Assembly: GCA_913056235.1 (NCBI GenBank)
Contig: CAJXMW010000001.1
Coordinates: forward strand, 1 to 64,000
DNA from: an uncultured Fodinibius sp.
GTDB taxonomy: Bacteria > Bacteroidota > Rhodothermia > Balneolales > Balneolaceae
Length of the DNA: 64,000 nucleotides
Direction of reading: 5' to 3'
This document shows positions 1 to 8,495 of this stretch, piece by piece (position 1 is the first letter of the stretch; each line of letters begins with the position of its first letter). A program made the position numbers and the translations under genes. A model generated the notes under the pieces. The model saw nothing but the letters and a program-made list of their open reading frames with translations, ran no database searches and was not told the DNA's origin.

Positions 1-46
1 TATAAAACACCGGTAGAACTACTACCTTAACCGAAATCCTCTACTT

Positions 47-3000
47 TTGAGTGGTCCGAAAAATGGGGAAGCTTACACAATCAGCAAGAAAAAAATAACA
101 AAAAATGAGTTGTCTAAATATTCAGAACTTAGAAATGAAGAGGTCATAACAATAGTTGACAAATTTGATTTCATAGAATTCGACGCTTCTAAAGAAAAAA
201 TATCTTTTATTTCAGAAGCACACCGAAAATTTGCCAAAAAACAAGTTGCAGACTTCACTGAAACAGCTCATGAAAAGATCATTAATAGTCTTTTAACCAA
301 TTTTAAAAGCCAAAACTCAATACAAAACCTTCCAGACTATTTAGAGGATTCAAAAAAGTATAAAGAACTTATAAGTTGCTTAAATGAAGACTATTACCAA
401 GAAGCATTAAAACAAACTGAGTCTTTAAACTTTATTCAGAAAAGAGCTGAGCAAGGCTTAAAAAGTGCCATTAACATAGATGACCTTTCCTCTCTATTTA
501 AATTCAGCCTTCAAAAGTCACTAATGTTGGGCCTTCTCAAAGCAAATATTTTAAAATCCGAAGTAGAAGCTCGCTTATTTGTTGAAGATCATGAACGCGC
601 CCTAGCATTAGCTCAAAGTAGTTTGTTAAAGGAAGATAGACTTCATCTTCTTAGTATAATTGCGAAATATTTTAAAAAAAATAATATAGATCTTGATGAT
701 GAAATAATTGAACAGATAAACCTTCTTTCAAACCAAATAGATACAGACTCACTAGGCCAGAAATCAGTTGAAATTGCTTCTAATCTTATTTGGATCAATC
801 TTGATCTAGCAATAGATATTGTTGAGAAATCAAATAATATATCAAACGAAAATGGCAAAAATAATATTGATTTAGCTTTTGCAAAACTTTCAGTAGAAGC
901 CTTTAATGCCCAAAGTAGTGAAGCTAACTACAAAGATGTAGTCGAAAAAACTACTGAGAAAAATTCAGATCCAGGTATACAAAATTTTCTTAATGCTGCA
1001 TCTCTTTTTGCAGAAGATTTCTCAACTAAAAAACTGATTGCAAAAGTTGAAGATCTTGAAGTAAAGAACAGACTATTTATACTAAGACAATGGATCTTAA
1101 ATAATCGTGATAATAAAGAGATTACAGAAATAGTCGAATACTCTCTTGACCAGTTAGTTTCAACTACAAATTACACCCCTAAATTAAGAGATCTTAGAGA
1201 AATATCTACCCCCTTACCTAAAGTAAATGATCCCGAAAAGGCTAAGAAATTAGTAGGGAGAATTGACAGCCTAATAAATTCAATGCATGATCTTGGAACC
1301 ACCATTGACTATGTCAGATTACAGATTGTTTTAGGTAAAACGGAACTAAATATTGGAGCTACTGAAGCTTCTTACCATAGAATAATTGAACTTTATTGGG
1401 ACATTTGCAACATAAATAACCTGTCAATTAGGACTGAAAGCATAGCTTGGTTTTTATCAGAATATCAAAACCTTGATCCCGATAAAGTAATAGAAGAAAA
1501 TGAACAACTTCTTACTGTATTACAAGAAAGCTTGGACAAAAATATTGATAGCCTTCTAAAATCAACAGCCTCTCATTACCAAGTAACTAAAGATATTATT
1601 AAAGCTTTATCTAAGAACCATCCACAAAAAGGTCTAGAAATAGCAAAATCCTTAAACACCCAGTCAAAACGAGATAAGGCATTATTTAATTTTTTAAAAC
1701 GTGAATCGAAGAAAAAAATCACAAACATAAACTTTGACTTAATTATCAATGCTCATGATGAAATATCGCATCAAAGTAAACGCGATAAAGCTTTACTAAT
1801 GGTAGTTGAAAATATTAACAACTCAGATATCGACAATATAGATAGAGCAATAGAACTAAAGCCTAAAATTGAAAATGTCAGTGACCATCAAACTAAAGTA
1901 CTAGTTTATTCACATTTCATTTCTTTGATATCATGCAGTGATTCAAAAGGTAAATATAAGAGTCTTGTAGAATATTTATTTAAAAAGCTTGACGAGACTT
2001 GGAAGGAAATTGATACTGCTTGGATAAAAGTCGACGCTGGATTTCTAATATCAAAAATTCTGTCCAAATACTCTAAAGATGTTGGTGCTAAATACTTAAA
2101 CAAAACTGAAGAATTTAAAAAGAATTTGACAATCTATTCTCAACAAGCAGCCATTACTTATACTGGGTCCATTAGAATTGCAATAAGAGCTTTTGCTGGT
2201 CTACTAGATAAAGATTTATTTACAAATAGCGATATTGAAAGAATTGAAAAATATATAAATAAGATACCTTCAAATGGGGAAAGGGTAGCAATATGGACCG
2301 ATTTCGCTTTGCGGTGTTATTCAAGAGGAAATAATGAGCTGGGTACAAAAATCACGAACCAGTATGTTAGAGATATAATAGAAAGTACACCAAAAAACGA
2401 CCAATCATATTATCATTCAATAATATCTAATGCTGCCCCAGCTTTATATCAAGCTCATGAAAATACAGCGCTCGACCTGATAAAAAAGCTTCCTCAAGAA
2501 TATCAAGAGACTGCAATATCAAATACAATTGAATTCATATTTAGAAAAAAACCTCTTGATGATCCATTCAACAATTCCCCAAATGGTGGCTACAAGATAA
2601 ACCATCAAAATGCAGTCGATATTCTTAAGCTGTTAGAATATGTAGATACTGATAAACAGTTATACAACCATATTGTGCAATTGGTTAATAGCCTAAATTC
2701 CAAAGACAATAAACAAGCCATTACTAGACAGCAAAAAGCTGATTTAGCTCATTCCTTGATTGATATTACTGAGTCAAAATTACCTGACAAAAAGAATATT
2801 AATCACAAAGGCTATTTAATTTCTGCCAAAGCATATTTGTTCACCTTACTAAGAACTAATCAAAAAGATTGGCAGGAGTTAGTATCAGAGGCTCAAAAAA
2901 TACCTAATAAAGCAGATAAAGTTTACGTACTCGGAATAATTGCCAGTAATCTCCGGAAGAATAAAGAACAAAGAGATAATCTATTGGATGATGTGGAAAA

Positions 3001-4189
3001 AATAATTAAACAAATACCATCAAAAATAGATCAGGTTAGTAGAAAAATACATATTGCAAACCTATTTGCGGATAAAAACACAAGTATATCTAAAAAATCG
3101 CTGAAATCTGCTATGGTATTTACTAAGGAAGAAGGAGAGGATGAAGGCAAAGCAATAAGCCAAAGACAAAAAAACATAATTGATCTTGCTCATAAAATTG
3201 ATCCAAACTTTGCTTCATCTTTAATTAATCTAATGGATAATGATCCTGCTAGAAATAATGCCAGAAACCCAATTAAAGAGCGACTTACATTACTAAACAC
3301 TAAAAAGACTATTGCTGAAGAGGATAACAGTTCTTCGATAAATAAAGAACATTACGCTCAAGCTGCTTGGATGAACTTAGGTTCATTAAATGCCAACAGG
3401 CTCCATACGATGCATAAAGAGAGCTTCAACAAACACTTTGAGGAATCTTCTGAACTAGATATTTATCAATCCTATGCAGTCTTATCATGGTTAATTGAAA
3501 ATGCAATAATTAGATACTCCAATACCGAAGAGGCAGAAAACATATTTTATCCGATATTTAATTCTTCTCTATTATCCTCAGAACTAACTACTTATATCAT
3601 ATCTTCTAATCAAGAATCAAATACCAAGGTTAAGCAAAATATTCAATTAGATAAGCAGAACAAGCATGCGATTACCATAAAAGAAGGTGAAAGAGATAAA
3701 GCCTTCAATTTTATACGAAGTTGGATTAAGGATAATGTTAATAACTATCTGAAAGTATGTGATCCTTATTTCGGATTGCAAGAACTTAACTTTTTGAAAC
3801 TAGTCAAAAATGAAAAACCCAATTGTAAAATATCAATTTTGACAAGTAAAAGACATCAAGAGAAAAGTGACATCCCTTACCAAGAAAAATTTAATACTTA
3901 CTGGAATTTAAATATATCAGAAGCTAAACCTCCGTTCACAAAAATTGTAATTGTAAGCTTAGGGAAATCAGGTAAGTCTCCAATCCATGATAGATGGTTA
4001 ATTTCTGACAAGAGTGGCTTAAAACTCGGTACCTCCTTGAATTCAATAGGCACAGATAAGGTCTCTGACATTTCAATTTTCTCAAATAACGAATTGGATG
4101 AAAAAGAATTTCAACTTAACCAATATTTAAACAATCAAAAATTTGAGCAAAATAATGAAAGAGTGAGTTACAACACTTTTAAATTGTAA
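47..4189 (+). CDS. Large helical-repeat protein with C-terminal PLD-like domain; probable part of a STAND/NACHT defence-type protein
   Basis: I do not recognise a named gene. Residues about 1-75 look like the winged-helix segment that follows a NACHT/STAND NTPase: a short helical run, then a strand pair with FIEFD and ISFISEAHRKFAKKQ. Residues about 75-1180 are almost wholly alpha-helical, with TPR/HEAT-like helix pairs and repeated phrases such as QSKRDKAL. The last 150 residues (about 1220-1380) look like a phospholipase-D-like domain, with IHDRWLISD followed by LGTSLNSIG, an HxR...GxSxN version of the HKD motif. No Walker A motif is visible, so any NTPase core would lie upstream of the window. 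The start used is TTG at 47, but the frame is open back to a TAG at 14-16 and the upstream codons (NRNPLLLSGPK) read like protein, so the N-terminus may be truncated or broken. Codon use is much more AT-rich than in the neighbours, suggesting transfer. Domain assignments are inference. Confidence 0.6.
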   Translation: MSGPKNGEAYTISKKKITKNELSKYSELRNEEVITIVDKFDFIEFDASKEKISFISEAHRKFAKKQVADFTETAHEKIINSLLTNFKSQNSIQNLPDYLEDSKKYKELISCLNEDYYQEALKQTESLNFIQKRAEQGLKSAINIDDLSSLFKFSLQKSLMLGLLKANILKSEVEARLFVEDHERALALAQSSLLKEDRLHLLSIIAKYFKKNNIDLDDEIIEQINLLSNQIDTDSLGQKSVEIASNLIWINLDLAIDIVEKSNNISNENGKNNIDLAFAKLSVEAFNAQSSEANYKDVVEKTTEKNSDPGIQNFLNAASLFAEDFSTKKLIAKVEDLEVKNRLFILRQWILNNRDNKEITEIVEYSLDQLVSTTNYTPKLRDLREISTPLPKVNDPEKAKKLVGRIDSLINSMHDLGTTIDYVRLQIVLGKTELNIGATEASYHRIIELYWDICNINNLSIRTESIAWFLSEYQNLDPDKVIEENEQLLTVLQESLDKNIDSLLKSTASHYQVTKDIIKALSKNHPQKGLEIAKSLNTQSKRDKALFNFLKRESKKKITNINFDLIINAHDEISHQSKRDKALLMVVENINNSDIDNIDRAIELKPKIENVSDHQTKVLVYSHFISLISCSDSKGKYKSLVEYLFKKLDETWKEIDTAWIKVDAGFLISKILSKYSKDVGAKYLNKTEEFKKNLTIYSQQAAITYTGSIRIAIRAFAGLLDKDLFTNSDIERIEKYINKIPSNGERVAIWTDFALRCYSRGNNELGTKITNQYVRDIIESTPKNDQSYYHSIISNAAPALYQAHENTALDLIKKLPQEYQETAISNTIEFIFRKKPLDDPFNNSPNGGYKINHQNAVDILKLLEYVDTDKQLYNHIVQLVNSLNSKDNKQAITRQQKADLAHSLIDITESKLPDKKNINHKGYLISAKAYLFTLLRTNQKDWQELVSEAQKIPNKADKVYVLGIIASNLRKNKEQRDNLLDDVEKIIKQIPSKIDQVSRKIHIANLFADKNTSISKKSLKSAMVFTKEEGEDEGKAISQRQKNIIDLAHKIDPNFASSLINLMDNDPARNNARNPIKERLTLLNTKKTIAEEDNSSSINKEHYAQAAWMNLGSLNANRLHTMHKESFNKHFEESSELDIYQSYAVLSWLIENAIIRYSNTEEAENIFYPIFNSSLLSSELTTYIISSNQESNTKVKQNIQLDKQNKHAITIKEGERDKAFNFIRSWIKDNVNNYLKVCDPYFGLQELNFLKLVKNEKPNCKISILTSKRHQEKSDIPYQEKFNTYWNLNISEAKPPFTKIVIVSLGKSGKSPIHDRWLISDKSGLKLGTSLNSIGTDKVSDISIFSNNELDEKEFQLNQYLNNQKFEQNNERVSYNTFKL

Positions 4190-4389
4190 TATAAGTTCAT
4201 TTTTTCGTAAAACTCATATTCCTACCACACTCTACCACATTCTTCCTAAATATTATATATCGGGAGAAAGGAATCATTTTATGCCTTAAAAATCATACCT
4301 CAAACCGTAATATCGGCACTTTTGCATATCTATACTCCGATATTTACTGACGCCTCAAGACATTATAATCAATCTTTCTCAATCCGTCC

Positions 4390-4420
4390 TTGACATATTA
4401 CACGGTTTCGGGGTACATTG
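4390..4420 (+). promoter_or_regulatory. Probable promoter of the dcw operon
   Basis: TTGACA at 4390-4395 is followed 18 bases later by TACATT (4414-4419). Read as TTG...TAcaTTG, this also fits the TTG/TAnnTTTG pattern of Bacteroidota promoters with about 21 bases between the elements. It lies directly before the TGGG boxes and about 80 bases before mraZ. Assigned by eye. Confidence 0.6.
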
Positions 4421-4445
4421 TGGGGTGAAGTGGGAGAATGTGGGA
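4421..4445 (+). promoter_or_regulatory. MraZ operator: three TGGGN boxes at 10-bp spacing
   Basis: TGGGG at 4421, TGGGA at 4431 and TGGGA at 4441 are separated by exactly 5 bases each. This is the arrangement known for MraZ binding sites (TGGGN repeats with 5-nt spacers), placed just downstream of the promoter and upstream of mraZ itself. It implies autoregulation of the operon by the MraZ ring. Confidence 0.85.
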
Positions 4446-4500
4446 GTTCAAATCCACTTGTCGAATTCGATAACATTTGCTGTAATTCTGGGGACCTTAT

Positions 4501-4971
4501 ATGCCTAGCTTCAAGGGCCAATACGAACATAGTGTTGATAATAAAGGACGCGTTAGCTTCCCGGCTAAACTGCGTAAGGCCCTGAATCCGCAGGCGCAAG
4601 AGCGCTTTACTATATTAAGAGGTCTCGAACCCTGCCTTTATCTGTACCCAGAGGATGAATGGCAGAAAGTAGAGGATCAGCTTTCCCAGATCAACAGCTT
4701 TACCAAAGAAGGTCGCACAGTAAAACGTAACTTCCTTCGTTTTGCTGTAGATATTGATTTAGATAACCAGAATCGCATTCCTCTCCCTTCACAACTCACA
4801 GACTGGGCCGGTATCGATGGCAAAGCCATATTTATTGGCAGCGGTGAACGTATTGAAATATGGTCGCCCGAGAAACTGGCAGAAATCGATGATGGTCTGG
4901 ATTTTGAATCGTATCAGGAACTTTTTGAGCGCGTGATGGGTGACGATGACAATAACGATGAAAAACAATGA
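4501..4971 (+). CDS. mraZ: Transcriptional regulator MraZ
   Basis: First gene of the division and cell-wall cluster, 156 residues. It has two SpoVT/AbrB-like beta domains (about 5-50 and 75-125) with the family motifs VDNKGRVSFPAKLR in the first and DNQNRIPLPSQL in the second. MraZ forms ring oligomers and binds TGGG repeats; three such boxes lie 55-80 bases upstream, so it probably represses its own operon. Only a weak Shine-Dalgarno (GGGGA) precedes the ATG. The acidic C-terminal tail (GDDDNNDE) overlaps the start of rsmH. Confidence 0.95.
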   Translation: MPSFKGQYEHSVDNKGRVSFPAKLRKALNPQAQERFTILRGLEPCLYLYPEDEWQKVEDQLSQINSFTKEGRTVKRNFLRFAVDIDLDNQNRIPLPSQLTDWAGIDGKAIFIGSGERIEIWSPEKLAEIDDGLDFESYQELFERVMGDDDNNDEKQ

Positions 4972-5893
4972 GACATATTATGAGCATCAGCCGGTACTGC
5001 TGCAAGAGTCCGTAGAGTATTTAATTACGGACCCAAGCGGGATCTATATCGATGCTACGCTCGGCGGTGGTGGACACAGCCTGGCATTGTTATCTCATCT
5101 CAATGACGACGCTCAGCTTATCGGAATCGACCAAGATGACGAGGCGTTAGATGCAGCAAACTCCCACATTGGCGACGACAAACGATTTTCTTCCATAAAA
5201 GGCAATTTCGGTTACCTCTCCAGGCTACTTCCCCCAGAACTCCATGGAGAGGTCTCCGGAATCCTTCTCGATCTTGGCGTCTCTACCCATCAAATTACCG
5301 AAGCCGATCGCGGATTCACCTTCCAGAAAGAGGGTCCACTGGATATGCGTATGAGCAACCTGCGCGGCGTCACAGCTTATCAGGTTGTCAATGACTATTC
5401 CTATGAAGATCTGCGAGATGTGATCTATCACTATGGCGAAGAACGACTGAGCCGTGAGATCGCCCGCGAAATCATTGATCGACGTCCACTTGAGACGACT
5501 ACTGAGCTTCGTGAAGCGGTGGAATCGGTTGTCCACGGCCAATATCAGATAAAGAGCGTGGCCCGTGTGTTCCAGGGGATCCGTATCGAGGTAAATCGCG
5601 AGCTGGATATGCTTCGTAATGTCCTCGATCAGTCGCTGGAGCAACTCAAGGTAGATGGACGCATTGTGGCTATTAGCTACCACTCGCTGGAAGACCGCAT
5701 CGTGAAGCGATTTTTCAAGGCGGGCAATCACGAAGGTAAAATTGAAAAAGATTTTTACGGCAACCCGCTGAATCCCATTGAAGAGATTTCCGGCGGCATT
5801 ATTCGCCCTTCGGAAGAAGAGATTGAAAAAAATCCCGCTGCGCGAAGTGCTAAGATGCGCGTTGCACAGAAAATAGACCAGCCGGAGGTGTAG
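4958..5893 (+). CDS. rsmH: 16S rRNA (cytosine(1402)-N(4))-methyltransferase RsmH (MraW)
   Basis: SAM-dependent methyltransferase that N4-methylates C1402 of 16S rRNA. The N-terminus shows YYEHQPVLLQE and DATLGGGGHS (the SAM-binding loop), then LLDLGVSTHQ, GPLDMRM and the RVFQGIRIEVN and AISYHSLEDRIVK blocks typical of the family. Three in-frame starts are possible (GTG 4940, ATG 4946, ATG 4958). The last gives a normal-length N-terminus and overlaps the end of mraZ by 14 bases, so translation is probably coupled. The C-terminus carries an SD (GGAGGTG) for the next gene. Confidence 0.95.
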   Translation: MKNNETYYEHQPVLLQESVEYLITDPSGIYIDATLGGGGHSLALLSHLNDDAQLIGIDQDDEALDAANSHIGDDKRFSSIKGNFGYLSRLLPPELHGEVSGILLDLGVSTHQITEADRGFTFQKEGPLDMRMSNLRGVTAYQVVNDYSYEDLRDVIYHYGEERLSREIAREIIDRRPLETTTELREAVESVVHGQYQIKSVARVFQGIRIEVNRELDMLRNVLDQSLEQLKVDGRIVAISYHSLEDRIVKRFFKAGNHEGKIEKDFYGNPLNPIEEISGGIIRPSEEEIEKNPAARSAKMRVAQKIDQPEV

Positions 5894-5894
5894 T

Positions 5895-6329
5895 ATGCAT
5901 ATCAAATCTCCGCTAAAAAAAGAAAAGGTCAAAGAGAACAAGCGCAACAACTCGGCCGGACGAAAAAAGAACGGCCATCACTCGACTTACCGCACCAATG
6001 GCGGCAATTATGGCAGGCGCATTGATAAGAAAGACGAGGGCAAGAAACGATTTTCTCTTCCATCGCTGAAACCCTGGAAGGTGATTCTGGGTGCTATTGT
6101 ATTGGGCGCGCTTGGCATTATCTATTTGAATCATGTTTTCGCCACGCAGGAACTGCTCCAGGAAGTCAATCAGCTGGAGCGCGAATACAATCAGGTAAAA
6201 CGGGTACACAGCGACTATAAGCTAAATTATGACCGAATGATTGGCCCTGCTAATATTTATGAACAGGCAAAAGGCCAGGGATTCATAAATGGCGGTCCCG
6301 CCGAAAAAGTGATTGAGGTGGAAAAGTAA
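5895..6329 (+). CDS. ftsL: FtsL-like cell division protein
   Basis: A 144-residue bitopic membrane protein. It has a strongly basic cytoplasmic N-terminus (about 1-58, many K/R/N), one membrane helix (about 61-79) and a short periplasmic coiled coil (about 83-110, QELLQEVNQLEREYNQVKR). Sequence conservation in FtsL is poor; the call rests on topology, size and position between rsmH and ftsI. It would bridge FtsQ and the FtsWI synthase at the septum. The ATG follows the rsmH stop by one base, with GGAGGTG inside rsmH as ribosome-binding site. The basic cytoplasmic tail is longer than in Proteobacteria. Confidence 0.8.
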   Translation: MHIKSPLKKEKVKENKRNNSAGRKKNGHHSTYRTNGGNYGRRIDKKDEGKKRFSLPSLKPWKVILGAIVLGALGIIYLNHVFATQELLQEVNQLEREYNQVKRVHSDYKLNYDRMIGPANIYEQAKGQGFINGGPAEKVIEVEK

Positions 6330-8495
6330 ATGCAAAATGAACGTTCTGCCATATTGAGCCGTATGTTTATGGTCTTTGGGCTGGTACTACTGGTACCCTG
6401 TGCCATTGGTATGCAGCTTTTTCGTATCAACTTTGTGGAGGGACCGGAACTGCGCGAACTCTGGAACGAGCAGGCCATCGACTACATCCCCATTCCAGCT
6501 CAGCGTGGCAATATTTATGATCACAACGGCAGCCTGCTGGCCACAAATTCTGTTGCTTACAAAGTGGCACTGGATCCCAAAATAAAGGGGCTTACACGAA
6601 CGCAAATTCGGCAGATGTGTGATACATTGGGCAAATACACGAACCTTTCAGCCCGTTCGTATCTACAAAAAGTGGATTCCGCTCCGGCTCGCTCTCGCTA
6701 CGTGGTACTCAATAAAAATGTAGACACGGAAACACACCAAGCACTGCGACAACTCGATATCCGGGGCATCATACTGGAAGAAGAATACCAGCGGCGATAT
6801 AGTTTCGGCGCTCTGGCATCACATACGCTGGGATTTGTGAATCACGCCATGAACGGGATGACCGGCCTTGAAAAGTTATATAACAAGAAACTCAGCGGCG
6901 AAGATGGTGTTCAACAGGTTCGCCGCGAGCGTAACGGCAAGATTTCTGCATATTTGGGAGCCCCCCGAAAGAAACCGCAACAGGGGCACTCACTGCAAAC
7001 AACTATCGATTCTCACATTCAAGCTATTTTAGAAGAAGAACTTAAAGCCGGGATTGACCGAACGAGATCCGCCCACGGTTCTGCTATTGTCATGGATCCC
7101 AGAACAGGAGCCATTAAAGCAATGGCTAATTATCCCACATTCAATCCCAATAATCCTGCCTCCCTTGACAAAGAGAACCGCAGGAACTTTGCGATCTCGG
7201 ATATGATCGAACCCGGCTCTACTTTTAAGCTCGTGACGGCTATTGCGGCCGTGGAACAGGGCAAGGTGCACTTTGGCGAAAACTTTGAAACACCCGAAGA
7301 CGGCAAGCTGCAAATCCACGGACAGTGGATGCGTGACCATGATCCACTTGGCACACTTCGATTCTCGGAAGTGATCGAAAAGTCATCCAACATTGCTACG
7401 GCTAAGATCGCCATGCGGTTGTCCCGGGATACGTTTTACCAGTATGCCCGCAATCTGGGCTTTGGGACGCCAACCAACATTGATCTGCCCAATGAAGAAA
7501 CCGGGCGGCTGCCGAAACCTTACGAATGGAGTCAGGTTACGCTGCCATGGATGTCGATTGGATACGAAGTGCAGGTGACCCCTATTCAGCTAGCGCAGGC
7601 CTATGCAGCTTTTGCCAACGGCGGAAAGATGATGCGTCCTTATCTCGTAGAAAAAATTCTTAACAGCAACGATGAGGTGGTTTGGCAGCATAATGATGTG
7701 GCCGTGCGACAAATTGCCAACCAAGAAACGATCCAAAAACTCTATCCCGTTTTCCGTGACGTAGTATCCGATTCAGGGACAGCCGAAAAAGCACAGGTGC
7801 AAGGACTCCCCATCGCCGGCAAAACTGGGACTGCCCAAAAATATATCGACGGTCGCTACCGAAATAAGTATCGCTCTTCATTTGTGGGATTCTTTCCAGC
7901 ACAGGATCCTAAATACGTCTGCCTGATTATACTGGATGATCCGGACGTATATCCCCCATACGGTGGACAGACGGCCGGACCAATATTTCAACAGACGGCC
8001 AAGCGCATTGCCGGACTCGACAACGAAATTGAAAAACAGATTATCGAACGGGAACAAGATACTAATACCTGGGCCTATGCTCCCGATTTACAGGGTTTGA
8101 GCAAGGATGAAGCGCAAGCACTGCTGAAGGCCCAACAACTGCCCTACAACTTGGAAGGAAGCGGCGACCTGATTGTCAAGCAATCGCCCCAACCGGGTAC
8201 CCAACTTTCACCGGAAGATGAGATCACTCTTGAATTATCAAACACTATTGCCGTTGCAGATACAACCGAACTGCCGAATGGCTATTCTATTATTCCGGAT
8301 GTGGGAGGCATGAGCATGCGTAAAGCAACACTACTAATTAACAGTCAAGGATTTGAAGCAAAGATGATAGGCTCGGGCACGATATTCACACAATTTCCCC
8401 GCGCCGGCGACATGATGAAGAAAGGACGTACTATCACTGTTCGCGGCAAAGCCAAAGCACTGGAAACACTAACAAAAAACGGGACCACCGAGTGA
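6330..8495 (+). CDS. ftsI: Peptidoglycan transpeptidase FtsI (PBP3/SpoVD-like) with two PASTA domains
   Basis: Septal D,D-transpeptidase, 721 residues. An N-terminal membrane anchor (about 12-30) is followed by a dimerisation domain beginning near IPAQRGNIYDHNG and a transpeptidase domain. The catalytic set is visible: STFK with Ser297, SSN at 352-354 and KTG at 498-500. After residue 580 come two PASTA-like repeats (about 586-645 and 651-712), each with a helix followed by a QxPxxG-type turn (QSPQPGTQLSP, TQFPRAGDMMKKG). The C-terminal PASTA pair makes it closer to SpoVD than to E. coli FtsI. Its start abuts the ftsL stop and its end overlaps the murE start. Confidence 0.95.
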   Translation: MQNERSAILSRMFMVFGLVLLVPCAIGMQLFRINFVEGPELRELWNEQAIDYIPIPAQRGNIYDHNGSLLATNSVAYKVALDPKIKGLTRTQIRQMCDTLGKYTNLSARSYLQKVDSAPARSRYVVLNKNVDTETHQALRQLDIRGIILEEEYQRRYSFGALASHTLGFVNHAMNGMTGLEKLYNKKLSGEDGVQQVRRERNGKISAYLGAPRKKPQQGHSLQTTIDSHIQAILEEELKAGIDRTRSAHGSAIVMDPRTGAIKAMANYPTFNPNNPASLDKENRRNFAISDMIEPGSTFKLVTAIAAVEQGKVHFGENFETPEDGKLQIHGQWMRDHDPLGTLRFSEVIEKSSNIATAKIAMRLSRDTFYQYARNLGFGTPTNIDLPNEETGRLPKPYEWSQVTLPWMSIGYEVQVTPIQLAQAYAAFANGGKMMRPYLVEKILNSNDEVVWQHNDVAVRQIANQETIQKLYPVFRDVVSDSGTAEKAQVQGLPIAGKTGTAQKYIDGRYRNKYRSSFVGFFPAQDPKYVCLIILDDPDVYPPYGGQTAGPIFQQTAKRIAGLDNEIEKQIIEREQDTNTWAYAPDLQGLSKDEAQALLKAQQLPYNLEGSGDLIVKQSPQPGTQLSPEDEITLELSNTIAVADTTELPNGYSIIPDVGGMSMRKATLLINSQGFEAKMIGSGTIFTQFPRAGDMMKKGRTITVRGKAKALETLTKNGTTE

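Larger units (their letters stand above)
4190..4500. other. Intergenic region before the dcw operon
   Basis: This 311-base gap separates the AT-rich gene from mraZ. Its first half is AT-rich and non-coding, with a 10-bp-spaced direct repeat CTACCACA at 4222 and 4232. Its second half holds the mraZ promoter and operator, listed separately. No gene was seen. Confidence 0.6.

Noticed and set aside
5225-5950. 241-codon minus-strand open frame opposite rsmH
   Set aside because: Lies wholly opposite a clear rsmH and ftsL start; reads as an antisense shadow with no known motif.
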